A stretch of 19,256 nt of DNA from Desulfobacterales bacterium (GCA_007127175.1 SKZX01000224.1:1-19256), one strand, 5' to 3'. Counted from the stretch's first letter, positions 1 through 7,905 are shown. Program-made: numbers and translations. Notes: generated by a model from the sequence alone, not told the origin.

Positions 1-3000
1 CCGGTCGAGCCAGACATACATGGCCGGCACGTAGGCCAGGGTCAGGAAGGTGGAAACGACCAGGCCGGAAATGGCGACCACGGCCAGCGGGGACAGCCGT
101 TCCAGGCCGACCGCCAGTTCCATGGCAATGGGAAGCATGCCGGCGATGGTTGAAAAAGCGGTCATCAGGATGGGCCGGGTCCGCAGCCGGATGGCGCTTT
201 CTACAGCTTCAAACAGGCCGCTTCCGTCCCGGCGCGCCGCCTCGATGAACTCCACCAGCAAAATGCTGTTGTTGACCACGATTCCGGACATGAGGATCAT
301 CCCCATGTTGGCCGCCATGGAAAACGTCTGGCCCGCCAGCATCATTCCCCATGGAATCCCGATAAACGCCAGCGGGATGGCCGACATGATCATCACCGGA
401 CCGGACCACGACCGGAAGGCAACCACCAGGGCGAAATACAACAGCAGCAGGGCCAGGCCGAGGGAGCCGGCAAGCCTTGAAAACGTTTCATTCATGTGGG
501 TCACTTCACCCGTCCGTTTGATTTCATGGCCGGCTGGGAGCGTTATGTCCGCAAGCACACCCTCCACCTGGCTGTCGAGGAAGGAGATGGGGGCCTTTTC
601 CCGGTAGGCAACGACATTGATGGTGGGCCGGAGGTTTTCCCGCGTGATCCGCGTCTGCCGGAAAACCGGCCGGATCCCGGCCACGTCGCCCAGGTAAACC
701 GTGCCCCCGGGGACCGGCATTTCAAGGGATGCAATCGCCGGGACATCCCCAATGGCACCGGGGCCGTATGTGACCCGCACGGGATACCCGTCCTGGCCGC
801 GCACCCTGAAATGCGCGGCAACTCTTCCGGTCGTGGCGGTATACAGCACGTCTGCGGCGTGCTGCGCACGGATGCCATAGCGCCGGGCTATGGGTTCATC
901 GATGTCCACGATGATCTCCCGCTTTGTCATGTCCCAGGTTTTTGAAACGGATTTCAGCCCCTTGACCTGGTAAAGCCTCTGTTTGACGTCGTTTGCAAGC
1001 CTGTCGAGCACCCACGGGTCCGGCCCGGATATCATGATGTCCACCGGCGCGGCAATGGCGGCCAGGGGCGTTGCCCCGTACTCATATATATGAACCGTCT
1101 TGAATTCCGGGAACCGCGCAAAAATATCCTGCAATTGCCGTTGAATGTCCCATATGGAGGCGTCCCTTTCAAACCGGTTGACAAAGTGGATGGTCATGAC
1201 GCCTTCCTGGGCCGTATTTTCTGCGCCGAAGCTGATAACGCCCGGCTCCGCCCCGGCCACCGACGCGCTCCGGATAAACCCGGGCATTTCCAGCAGCGCC
1301 TGGTGCACGCCTTCCAGGGCCGCCTCAGTCCGGGCGACAGCGGTATTGGGCCAGGTTTCAAATGCCACCTTGACGATGCCCGTATCCATGGGCGGCATGA
1401 GATCCCTCCCGGCCGTGGGGATCTGGCGCAGGCTGACAACAAGAAACACCAGGAGTACGGGGAGCGCAACAAAAAACCACCGTGTGGTACCCACGCGGAA
1501 CAGGCGGACCATGCCCCCGGAAATGGGCGCAATGAACCGGTCCTGGACCCCTTCCACAAACCGCTCGATCCTGTTGGCCCCGGCTGCGGGCTTGAGCAGG
1601 TACCGGGCCAGCAGGGGAATAATGGTGACCGAAGAAACAAAAGAAGCCGCAAGCGCCATGGCCAGGACCGTGGCCAGGGGGCCCAGGATCTTTCCGGCAT
1701 ATCCCCCGACAAAAATGATGGGCACCAGCACAGCGATGGTCGTAACGGTACCGGCCAGGCTTGCCGGGAAAATCTGCACCGTGCCGTCAATAATGGCCCG
1801 TCGCCGAAAGTCTTTCACGTCCTGACCGGCTTCCGCCCCGGCCGGTTGGTCGCGCCAGCGCCGGTCAATGTTTTCGATCACCACCACGGCGTCGTCCACG
1901 AGCAGTCCCACCGCCAGGATAACCGCGGTCATGGTGACGATATCGAGCTCGAGGCCCAAAAGACGCATCCCGGCAAAGGTCAGAAGAAAGGTGAACGGGA
2001 TCGACACGGCAGCAAGCAGAGTGATCCGCATTCGCGCCAGGAAAAAGAAAATGACCGCCACGGTCAGGAGGACTGCGCTCCTGAGCGCGGAAAAGAGGTT
2101 GGATACGGAGGTGCGGATCAGATCGCCCTGGGTGTCGGCCACCTCAAAGGACACACCCGGAAACGCGGCATTGATCCCAGGCAGCCCGGCTTCCACGGAT
2201 TCCAGCGTATCCATGACATTGCCGTTTTCCGAGCGCAGAATGTTCAACCCGATGGCGGGCCGGCCATTGCCGTAGAAAAAAGAGCGTTTTTCTTCAACGG
2301 CGGTCCGGATGACGGCGATGTCGTCCAGGAAGAGCTCCCCGCCGCCCCTGTCCGTTCCCACCACGATCCGCCCGAGTTCATGGCGCAGCGATTTTTCGCC
2401 CTCCACACGGATGAGCAGTTCATTGTCCTGACGGACCAGGGTGCCGCCCGGGATGTTTCTGTGGGATGCGGCAATGGCCGCGACCACCTGTTCGGGGAAA
2501 AATCCGTACGCGGCGGCCCGGGACCGGTCGACCATCACCTGTATCTCGGGGACGTGCCCACCGAAAACCTCCACATCGGCCACGCCGTCAAGCCTCAGAA
2601 ACGCCTCGCGGATTTCGTTGTCGCATAGCTGCCTTACCTTGGCCATGGTAAGCGGCGAGCCGTCCGCCGGGGCCGCCGCAATGGTTATTACCGGCGATGC
2701 CGCGTCGGTGATCCTGAAAACAGCCGGGGCGCGCATGTCTGCGGGAAGCTGCGGCATGATCCGTTCAAGCGCGGCGCTCACATCCGTGACTGCGGCATCC
2801 AGCCCCTTTTCATATTCAAACTCCACCGTGAGCGCAGCGGTTTCATCACGTACGGACGCGCGCACCCGCCTTACCGCGTCAATGGATGTCAGGGCCTTTT
2901 CCGCTGTTCTGGAAACCCTGTCCGCCATGTCATCCGCGGAGGCCCCGGGCCAAACCAGGAGGACCGACACCCGGGGGTAGTTGGCATCCGGAAACAGGTT

Positions 3001-3102
3001 CAGGGGAAGGCTCCGGAGGCTTATAAAACCGAACATTACGCCGAAGATCAAAAGTGCGGATATGGCATAAGGACGGTTGAGATAGGATGTCATCCAGTTC
3101 AT
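1..3102 (-). CDS. RND-family efflux transporter, inner-membrane subunit (3' end beyond window)
   Basis: Proton-driven efflux pump of the AcrB/HAE type, expected to work as an inner-membrane trimer with the adaptor encoded just upstream. The frame is open for 1,034 codons from ATG 3102 to the window edge, where it reads AYVPAMYVWLDR. AcrB-type proteins have about 1,020-1,050 residues, so only a short tail is missing. Visible parts are an N-terminal TM helix (about residues 8-28), periplasmic porter regions, and the TM4 motif GLLVDDAVVVIEN with the paired proton-relay Asp at residues 403-404. The TM10 motif GIVVNNSILLVEF (about 941-953) has Asn where AcrB has Lys940, as in SwrC-like relatives. 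The start is fixed by the ATGA overlap with the adaptor stop. Frame was checked at six points with no frameshift. No outer-membrane TolC-type gene is in the window. Substrate is unknown. Confidence 0.93.
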   Translation of the reverse strand, partial: MNWMTSYLNRPYAISALLIFGVMFGFISLRSLPLNLFPDANYPRVSVLLVWPGASADDMADRVSRTAEKALTSIDAVRRVRASVRDETAALTVEFEYEKGLDAAVTDVSAALERIMPQLPADMRAPAVFRITDAASPVITIAAAPADGSPLTMAKVRQLCDNEIREAFLRLDGVADVEVFGGHVPEIQVMVDRSRAAAYGFFPEQVVAAIAASHRNIPGGTLVRQDNELLIRVEGEKSLRHELGRIVVGTDRGGGELFLDDIAVIRTAVEEKRSFFYGNGRPAIGLNILRSENGNVMDTLESVEAGLPGINAAFPGVSFEVADTQGDLIRTSVSNLFSALRSAVLLTVAVIFFFLARMRITLLAAVSIPFTFLLTFAGMRLLGLELDIVTMTAVILAVGLLVDDAVVVIENIDRRWRDQPAGAEAGQDVKDFRRRAIIDGTVQIFPASLAGTVTTIAVLVPIIFVGGYAGKILGPLATVLAMALAASFVSSVTIIPLLARYLLKPAAGANRIERFVEGVQDRFIAPISGGMVRLFRVGTTRWFFVALPVLLVFLVVSLRQIPTAGRDLMPPMDTGIVKVAFETWPNTAVARTEAALEGVHQALLEMPGFIRSASVAGAEPGVISFGAENTAQEGVMTIHFVNRFERDASIWDIQRQLQDIFARFPEFKTVHIYEYGATPLAAIAAPVDIMISGPDPWVLDRLANDVKQRLYQVKGLKSVSKTWDMTKREIIVDIDEPIARRYGIRAQHAADVLYTATTGRVAAHFRVRGQDGYPVRVTYGPGAIGDVPAIASLEMPVPGGTVYLGDVAGIRPVFRQTRITRENLRPTINVVAYREKAPISFLDSQVEGVLADITLPAGHEIKRTGEVTHMNETFSRLAGSLGLALLLLYFALVVAFRSWSGPVMIMSAIPLAFIGIPWGMMLAGQTFSMAANMGMILMSGIVVNNSILLVEFIEAARRDGSGLFEAVESAIRLRTRPILMTAFSTIAGMLPIAMELAVGLERLSPLAVVAISGLVVSTFLTLAYVPAMYVWLDR

Positions 3103-4226
3103 CGCCGCTCGCCCCCGCCATTGAAAGGTTCAACGGGCCGGACCCGCGATCCGGGCGTCAGCTGAAGCAGCATCGACTCCTCTGCGACCACCAGGCGGTC
3201 GCCCTCTGAGACCGGCCCCGCGATGACCGCCTTTTCCTTTTCCCGGGCCAAAACCGTTACCCCGACGACATCCACCCGGCCCCCCGCTTCCACCCGGAAA
3301 ATGCGGGCACCGGTTTCGTCTTCCAGCAGGGTCCGGGCGGAAACGCGAATCCCTTCCACTTCATCAACCAGAAGGTCTACCGTGACAAAAGCGCCGGACG
3401 GCAGGCCAAAGGGTCTCTGGTCCAGCCGGAATTCAGCGGTGGCAAGGCGGCCTTCATGGGTGGCGGGATAGACCCGGTACAGGGTCGTTTCCATCCGGCG
3501 GCCATTGAACGACACCATCGCCTTCCGGCCCGGCGCGGCAAGAAGTGCGGTTTCACGGGGTATGCGGATAATCACCGCATACCCCGAATCCGGGTTTTCA
3601 ATGGTGTATACCGGCTCGCCGGGCATGACGAGGTCCCCTGCCCGTTTGTGGCGGTCCGTGATGACGCCGTCAAATGGGGCATAGACAGAGCTGAAGGTCA
3701 CATCGATATCCGCGGATGCGAGGCGCGCTTCAAGGCTGTCTACCCGGGCCCGGGCCGTCCTGAAGGCGGTTTCAGACGTGTCCACGGCTTCCGGATCGAT
3801 GAGTCCTTTTGCCAGGAGGGGCTTCCGGCGCTCAAGCTGCATTTCCGCACGGTCAAGCTCGCTGCGTGCGCCTTCGAGCTCCGCTGCAAGCGCCTCCCTG
3901 TTCATGGCGAACGGCCGTTGATCAATTTGGGCCAGGACATCGCCTGCGGAGAAGTCATCCCCGGGCTCCCCGGGTGCTGACAGGAGGTGTCCCGTCATTC
4001 TGAAGGCAACAACGGCATGCGCCACGGCCTGAATGGTTCCCAGGTAGGACCGGGTTACCTCAAGGCGCCCCGTTTCCGCGCGATCCAGGTATACGGCATA
4101 TACCGGGGCCGCAGGCCGTGCCAGGCGGTCGAGCTCCGCCCCGCGTTTTCCCGCAAGCCACACAGCGCCCGCCCCGATAACCGCCGCTGCAAAAAAAATG
4201 AAAATTGCCTTGCCATATCGTTTCAT
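3099..4226 (-). CDS. RND efflux periplasmic adaptor (HlyD/AcrA, membrane-fusion family)
   Basis: Periplasmic adaptor linking the RND transporter to an outer-membrane channel. From ATG 4226 the protein has 375 residues, close to AcrA-type length. It opens with a basic MKRYGK and a hydrophobic anchor or signal (about 7-25) without a clear lipobox Cys. A lipoyl half-motif follows (GDDFSAGDVLAQID, about 90-103), then a coiled-coil hairpin rich in Leu, Glu, Arg and Ala (about 110-170), the second lipoyl half (YAPFDGVITD), and beta-barrel and membrane-proximal domains. The open frame extends upstream to 4286, but the start at 4226 has a GGGGA ribosome site six bases ahead, while the extra 20 residues look unlike a signal peptide. 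Its stop overlaps the transporter ATG by four bases, so the two are co-translated. Confidence 0.92.
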   Translation of the reverse strand: MKRYGKAIFIFFAAAVIGAGAVWLAGKRGAELDRLARPAAPVYAVYLDRAETGRLEVTRSYLGTIQAVAHAVVAFRMTGHLLSAPGEPGDDFSAGDVLAQIDQRPFAMNREALAAELEGARSELDRAEMQLERRKPLLAKGLIDPEAVDTSETAFRTARARVDSLEARLASADIDVTFSSVYAPFDGVITDRHKRAGDLVMPGEPVYTIENPDSGYAVIIRIPRETALLAAPGRKAMVSFNGRRMETTLYRVYPATHEGRLATAEFRLDQRPFGLPSGAFVTVDLLVDEVEGIRVSARTLLEDETGARIFRVEAGGRVDVVGVTVLAREKEKAVIAGPVSEGDRLVVAEESMLLQLTPGSRVRPVEPFNGGGERR

Positions 4227-4293
4227 GCGATTTCCCCGTATAAACTGTTTTCCATCCTGAACCCCCTTATACGCCAACATGATCACCGCTTTC

Positions 4294-4309
4294 TTTGACT
4301 TGGGTCAAT
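4294..4309. promoter_or_regulatory. Candidate CRP/FNR-family operator, TTGAC-N4-GTCAA
   Basis: Perfect 5-bp inverted repeat TTGAC-TTGG-GTCAA (4295-4308) in the gap between the divergent efflux and VOC genes. With its flanks it matches 15 of 16 positions of wTTGACCnnGGTCAAw, the consensus I recall for the nitrosative-stress regulator HcpR in deltaproteobacteria. TGATCA palindromes flank it at 4280-4285 and 4313-4318. The TTGACT half can also act as a plus-strand -35 box with CATTAT (4317-4322) 16 bp downstream, and the mirror TTGACC as a minus-strand -35. The palindrome is seen; the regulator is inferred. Confidence 0.5.
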
Positions 4310-4411
4310 TGATGATCATTATTTTCGTGATAAGGTGGGCAAAAAACAGCCCCATGCTGCTGGTGCTAAACAAAAAACCAAAAAAACCACTGGGTCCGGA
4401 GCGGGAAAAAT

Positions 4412-4774
4412 ATGGAATCTTTATACCGGGCGGTTAATAATATCCTGTACTGTAAAAGATGGAAGGAAACGCTCAGTTTTTATCGTTTACTGCTGCAGGC
4501 GCCGGGCAACCGGCTTTCAGACTGGTTTGTGGAATTCCATATCACCAAAACCGCCCGGATCAGCATTGCCGATGAAAGCCGGGCGAGCATCAAGAGCGCC
4601 GGGGGAAAAGGGATCACACTTTCCCTCCAGGTTGAGGACGTAAACCAGGCATGGATAAAAATGAAGGCGTGCAACCTGGATCCTGGACAGATTGTAAACC
4701 ATCCCTGGGGCGCTCGCGTGTTCTACCTTTACGATCCCGAAGGCAGCCGCATCGAGATATGGGAACCATCGTAA
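4412..4774 (+). CDS. VOC-fold (glyoxalase/bleomycin-resistance/dioxygenase superfamily) protein
   Basis: Small 120-residue protein with one VOC-type beta-alpha-beta-beta-beta module pair. The first module has the usual opening (NILYCKRWKETLSFYRLLL, about 9-27). The closing strand VFYLYDPEGSRIEIWEPS carries the Glu in the usual C-terminal metal-ligand position of the fold (RIEIW). The length fits single-domain VOC proteins that dimerise to form an active site. The start at ATG 4412 has a GGAGCGGG ribosome site. The enzyme activity cannot be read from the sequence: glyoxalase I, antibiotic binding and other VOC roles are all possible. It is divergent from the efflux operon and convergent with the stress-protein gene, with a 10-bp gap at 4775-4784 and no room for a separate terminator. 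Confidence 0.82.
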   Translation: MESLYRAVNNILYCKRWKETLSFYRLLLQAPGNRLSDWFVEFHITKTARISIADESRASIKSAGGKGITLSLQVEDVNQAWIKMKACNLDPGQIVNHPWGARVFYLYDPEGSRIEIWEPS

Positions 4775-4784
4775 TCAGGCGAAT

Positions 4785-5225
4785 CTATGCCGGCACAATG
4801 AGCACCGGGGCCTTGCCGCATTTCATCACCCGCTCGGCAACGCTGCCGAAATTGAAATGGCTTTCAGTGCCCCGGCTGGCCATGATAACGATGTCGGGTT
4901 CGATTTCTTCCATGAACGCGATGATTTTTTTCGCCGGGTCGCCCACGGCGATATGACGGAAAAAAAGCGGACAGCTTGACAGAAATTTTTCGCACAGCTC
5001 GTCGAGCCGTTTTTCAGCGGTTTCCTTCTCCCACTGCCGCATCCGCTCATAATCCGCCTGGGGATCGGTATCGCCGTAGGCGGCGCCGAACTCGAGGTAT
5101 TCCTTGAGAACATAGAGAATATGGATTTCAGCCTGGTATTTCTCGGCGGTGGAGGTCACATAGGGGAGCGCCCGTGCCGCATTTTCCGACAAATCCGTAG
5201 GCCACAAAATTTTTCTGATTTCCAT
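4785..5225 (-). CDS. Universal stress protein (UspA family)
   Basis: Cytoplasmic stress protein of 146 residues, the usual size of a single Usp domain. It opens with MEIRKILWPTDLSENAARAL, the canonical beta1 and nucleotide-binding Asp region, and ends with VAERVMKCGKAPVLIVPA. The open frame reaches back to 5348, but ATG 5225 has an AAGGA site and gives the family start, so the longer version is unlikely. The C-terminal ATP loop is altered. ATP-binding Usps carry G-x2-G-x9-G-S/T, while this protein reads ASRGTESHFNFGSVAE, with the first Gly replaced and a shorter spacer before GS. ATP binding is therefore doubtful. It is divergent from nrfH and could share environmental control with it, though no shared site is evident. 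Confidence 0.92.
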   Translation of the reverse strand: MEIRKILWPTDLSENAARALPYVTSTAEKYQAEIHILYVLKEYLEFGAAYGDTDPQADYERMRQWEKETAEKRLDELCEKFLSSCPLFFRHIAVGDPAKKIIAFMEEIEPDIVIMASRGTESHFNFGSVAERVMKCGKAPVLIVPA

Positions 5226-5285
5226 GGTTATTTTCCTTTTCCTTGATGCACTGGATTCAGGCATGGCAACCGATCGCCTTTCATC

Positions 5286-5312
5286 AAAAGCCGTCGGCTG
5301 CCGGCTTTTTTT
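5286..5312 (+). terminator. Terminator-like hairpin in the usp-nrfH divergent gap
   Basis: An 8-bp perfect stem AAAAGCCG (5286-5293) / CGGCTTTT (5302-5309) with an 8-base loop, followed by T to 5312 (seven T in a row). It looks like an intrinsic terminator for plus-strand transcription but sits upstream of nrfH, not at a gene end. It may insulate nrfH from plus-strand transcription coming through the VOC/usp region, or act as an attenuator if the nrfH transcript starts upstream of it. Confidence 0.55.
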
Positions 5313-5339
5313 GCAAAATTTATTTTTTGACTTTACTAT
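5311..5339 (+). promoter_or_regulatory. Candidate sigma-70-type promoter for nrfHA
   Basis: TTGCAA (5311-5316) and TACTAT (5334-5339) are 17 bp apart in an AT-rich tract, about 55 bp before the nrfH start. Each hexamer matches the consensus at four of six positions. Nearby GTCAA (5344-5348) and GGTCAA (5354-5359) repeats, with TTGAC at 5327-5331, could be regulator half-sites but do not form a well-spaced palindrome. Confidence 0.35.
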
Positions 5340-5395
5340 TATTGTCAAGCGACGGTCAACCCATAACAGGCAGCACCGGAAAGGGACCCCGCCTT

Positions 5396-5857
5396 ATGCA
5401 GTCCGGTAAAAAATGGTTTCTGGCTTCTGTTGCGCTGACGCTGGTCATCCTCGGGTACATCAGCGCCGGGTTTACCATGCGGAATACGGATATACCCGAA
5501 TTCTGCGGGACATGCCACGTCATGCACGAAGCCGTGCGCACCCACCAGCAGTCCGTTCATGCGCAGCTGACATGCAACGAGTGCCATGCGCCCACCGATG
5601 CCTTTGTTTCCAAGATGATTTTCAAAACACGCGCCGGCATGCGCGACATCTATGTCAACACCATCGGTCCCATTCCGGATGTTGTAACGGCTGAAGCCGC
5701 CACCAGGGAAGTCATCAATGACAACTGTGCAAGCTGCCATTTCATGACGACCATCAATCTGGACGGCAAGGCCAAAAATTACTGTTTCGATTGCCATCGG
5801 CATGTGCCCCACACCCGCAAAAGCCCCATCGCATCGAGGAAAGTGACCAATGAATAA
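5396..5857 (+). CDS. nrfH: Cytochrome c nitrite reductase small subunit, NrfH (NapC/NirT family)
   Basis: Membrane-anchored tetraheme quinol dehydrogenase that passes electrons from menaquinol to NrfA. The 153 residues begin with a short basic N-terminus and one TM anchor (about 7-26). Four CxxCH motifs follow at 37-41 (CGTCH), 60-64 (CNECH), 111-115 (CASCH) and 130-134 (CFDCH). The first is CGTCHVM, the CxxCHxM form in which Met is the proximal ligand of the quinol-side heme in NrfH. The frame is open from 5243, but ATG 5396 gives the normal NrfH start and has an AAGGGA site upstream; the extension would add an unrelated hydrophobic stretch. It overlaps nrfA by 8 bp, so the two subunits are coupled. 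Confidence 0.95.
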   Translation: MQSGKKWFLASVALTLVILGYISAGFTMRNTDIPEFCGTCHVMHEAVRTHQQSVHAQLTCNECHAPTDAFVSKMIFKTRAGMRDIYVNTIGPIPDVVTAEAATREVINDNCASCHFMTTINLDGKAKNYCFDCHRHVPHTRKSPIASRKVTNE

Positions 5858-7409
5858 ACGCCGAATGTTATGGCCATGGGTCCTTGTTTTACTGTTTTTT
5901 ACTGCTGCCCTTTATTTCGGGGGATGCACCGAAATCCCCGAACCCAAAACGCCTTCCTACGAAACCGACCTGGCAGCAGATGAAAATCGAAACGAGGCGT
6001 TTTCCAGGCAATTTCCCCTGCATTATCAAAGTTATCTCAACAATGCCGACGATACGCGGATGACCACCTATGCCGGCTCGGTCCCCCATGACAAGCACGA
6101 CACCATCAACCCGCTGCCCAAGGGGTACCGGTTCGGCCAGCCATACCTGAAAAACCTGTGGATGGGCTACCCCTTCAGCTACGAATACAAGCGGGCCCGG
6201 GGGCACGTTTACGCCATTGAAGACATCCTCGAGATCGACCGAATAAACAATTACAGCGAGCAGGCGGGACTGCCGGCGACCTGCTGGAACTGCAAGGCCA
6301 ACACCATGCCGCAATGGCAGAAACAATACGGGGACGATTTCTGGTCCATGGAATTCCACGACTTCCGGACAGAAGTGGACGTGGAAGACCATGCCGTCGG
6401 GTGCAACCTCTGCCATGACCCGCAGACAATGGACCTCCGCATCACCAGCGTGCCCTTTGCAGAGGCCATGGCGCGTCAGGGGATCGACTGGGAAGACGCC
6501 ACCCGAAATGAAATGCGGGCATACGTTTGCGGGCAGTGCCACGTGGAATACTACTTTCAGGAAGCCGCCTTCGGCCCCAAGGACAAGGTGACGTTTCCCT
6601 GGGATGAGGGATTTACCCCCGGGGACATGTACGAATACTACAAGGACAAGGGGACCACGACCCGGGAAGGCTTCGAGGGGAACTTCATCGACTGGACCCA
6701 CGCGGTGTCTGACACGCCCATGCTCAAGGCCCAGCACCCCGAGTTCGAAACATGGATCGACGGCCCCCACGGCGCAGCCGGGGTCTCCTGCGCCGACTGT
6801 CACATGCCCTATATCCGCGTGGACGGAAAAAGAAAAATCTCCTCCCACCACTGGACTTCGCCGCTGAAGACCATCGAGCAGTCCTGCCGCCAGTGCCACA
6901 CGGACAAGCAGCCCGAATACCTTGAAGAAAGGGTGCTCTACACCCAGAAGCGGACCTGGGAGCAGCTGCTCAAGGCCCAGGAGGATTCCGTCCGGGCCCA
7001 TGAAGCCATACGCCTGGCATCCGGGTTCACGGGCGAACGCCACCCGGACTACGACGCGCTCATGATCCGGGCGCGGGAAAGGGCGCGAAAAGGCCAGTGG
7101 TTCTGGGATTTTGTGTCTGCGGAGAACTCCGCCGGGTTCCACAACCCGGTCAAGGCCCTGGAAACCCTTGCACGGAGCCAGAGCTACAGCAGCGAGGCTG
7201 TCAGGCTCGCAACAGCGGCCACCAACCACGCCATCGGAAAGCACCTGGAAGGGGATATTTACGAACTTGTCCCGCCCATCATGGAGCACAGCCGCAAACT
7301 GCAGCAAAGCCAGGAACACCTGAACTCCCACACATGGTTGGGCTACCTGCCGCTGCTGCCCGAGGCCGAACGGGTCTGGGACGGGCAGAAAAAAATCGGG
7401 GAACGGTAA
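5850..7409 (+). CDS. nrfA: Ammonia-forming cytochrome c nitrite reductase, catalytic subunit NrfA
   Basis: Periplasmic pentaheme enzyme reducing nitrite to ammonium with six electrons. The 519 residues are typical for NrfA. The active-site heme motif CWNCK (145-149) has the diagnostic Lys ligand. Four ordinary motifs follow: CNLCH (185-189), CGQCH (227-231), CADCH (314-318) and CRQCH (346-350). The CGQCHVEYY segment supplies the Glu233-Tyr234 pair, and KAQHPEFE supplies Lys293, Gln295 and His296, matching the calcium and active-site residues of characterised NrfA. His431 (HNP) is a likely distal ligand. The N-terminus has a TM or signal segment ending in YFGGC (Cys26), a plausible lipobox, which would tether the subunit to the membrane. 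ATG 5850 has a GAGGAAAG site. No nrfI or cytochrome-maturation genes are in the window. Confidence 0.97.
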   Translation: MNKRRMLWPWVLVLLFFTAALYFGGCTEIPEPKTPSYETDLAADENRNEAFSRQFPLHYQSYLNNADDTRMTTYAGSVPHDKHDTINPLPKGYRFGQPYLKNLWMGYPFSYEYKRARGHVYAIEDILEIDRINNYSEQAGLPATCWNCKANTMPQWQKQYGDDFWSMEFHDFRTEVDVEDHAVGCNLCHDPQTMDLRITSVPFAEAMARQGIDWEDATRNEMRAYVCGQCHVEYYFQEAAFGPKDKVTFPWDEGFTPGDMYEYYKDKGTTTREGFEGNFIDWTHAVSDTPMLKAQHPEFETWIDGPHGAAGVSCADCHMPYIRVDGKRKISSHHWTSPLKTIEQSCRQCHTDKQPEYLEERVLYTQKRTWEQLLKAQEDSVRAHEAIRLASGFTGERHPDYDALMIRARERARKGQWFWDFVSAENSAGFHNPVKALETLARSQSYSSEAVRLATAATNHAIGKHLEGDIYELVPPIMEHSRKLQQSQEHLNSHTWLGYLPLLPEAERVWDGQKKIGER

Positions 7410-7552
7410 GCCGGTCAGGACAGGATAGCTGCTGTCAACGGGCTTGTTGCCCGCCCGTTCCGGGTGGAACGGCGAAAAGGCAAAAAACAGCGCCATGGAG
7501 GGGCATACTCCTGGAATTTGGATATTTTTCGCCTTTGGCCGTGACGCCTGTC

Positions 7553-7742
7553 ATCCCCGGAGGGGATACAGAATATAGCCGGTGGTTTCAACCACCGGCA
7601 TGGGCAAAGGCATTGAAAACACGGAGTCCTGAAGGGACGGCATACCCATTTTTATGTCGTCCCTTCAGGACTCGTGCTTGTTAGGTCAATTTCTTACCGG
7701 TGGTTGAAACCACCGGCTGCATTCTATATCCCCTCCGGGGAT
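7553..7742. repeat. Composite palindromic element, copy 1
   Basis: A 190-bp nested inverted repeat. The outer arms (about 46 nt, three mismatches) each combine the palindrome ATCCCCGGAGGGGAT (7553-7567; its reverse complement ends at 7742) with a 22-nt hairpin GCCGGTGGTT-TC-AACCACCGGC (7578-7599; counterpart at 7696-7717). The centre is a 24-nt stem sharing GAGTCCTGAAGGGACG (7621-7644 with 7653-7676) around an 8-nt loop. Linkers of about 22 nt separate centre from arms. The stems recur in copy 2 with different linkers. No coding role is evident; its mobility or function is unknown. Confidence 0.93.
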
Positions 7743-7828
7743 TAACATACCTAATGCCTAAACCCGCTCATGCCCACACTGCTTGTTGCCCGGGGCCACT
7801 CAGCAAGTCCGGTTTTCAACCGGTTAAT

Positions 7829-7848
7829 CACGAATTTCTCGTGTTTTT
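7829..7848 (+). terminator. Weak terminator-like hairpin
   Basis: A 5-bp stem CACGA (7829-7833) / TCGTG (7839-7843) with a 5-base loop, followed by TTTTTAA. It could stop read-through from nrfA or from the palindrome region before the DksA-like gene. The short stem keeps confidence low. Confidence 0.3.
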
Positions 7849-7874
7849 AATGATGAGGATTTTTTTATTGGCAA

Positions 7875-7905
7875 TTATCAGCAAATTATGCAATTAAATT
7901 ATAAT
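7875..7905 (+). promoter_or_regulatory. Possible promoter for the DksA-like gene
   Basis: A perfect TATAAT (7900-7905) lies in a strongly AT-rich tract about 68 bp before the DksA-like start. The best upstream box, TTATCA (7875-7880), is 19 bp away, longer than usual, so only the -10 element is persuasive. Confidence 0.35.

Noticed and set aside
1090..2628. 512-codon plus-strand open frame
   Set aside because: It is antisense to the RND transporter, is rich in His, Gly, Arg and Gln with no domain, and has no ribosome site; a shadow of a GC-rich gene.
5264..5278. Sigma-54 promoter upstream of nrfH (TGGCAACCGATCGCC)
   Set aside because: GG and GC are nine bases apart rather than ten, which sigma-54 tolerates poorly.
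5327..5359. HcpR-like site at nrfH
   Set aside because: TTGAC, GTCAA and GGTCAA half-sites are present, but spacings of 12 bp or in direct orientation do not make the 14-bp palindrome.
7433..7475. nrfA terminator
   Set aside because: CGGGC-TTGTT-GCCCG and GTTCC-GGGT-GGAAC can form short hairpins, but neither has a T run.
5889..7496. 535-codon minus-strand open frame
   Set aside because: Wholly opposite nrfA, whose heme motifs prove the plus-strand frame; no recognisable domain.
7097..7684. Protein-coding frames across the palindrome copies (also 9380-9739)
   Set aside because: The frames translate the repeat stems, have no ribosome sites, and overlap nrfA or intergenic DNA.
7553..7742. CRISPR array or insertion sequence
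   Set aside because: Repeats are nested inverted copies, not evenly spaced direct repeats, and there is no cas or transposase gene.
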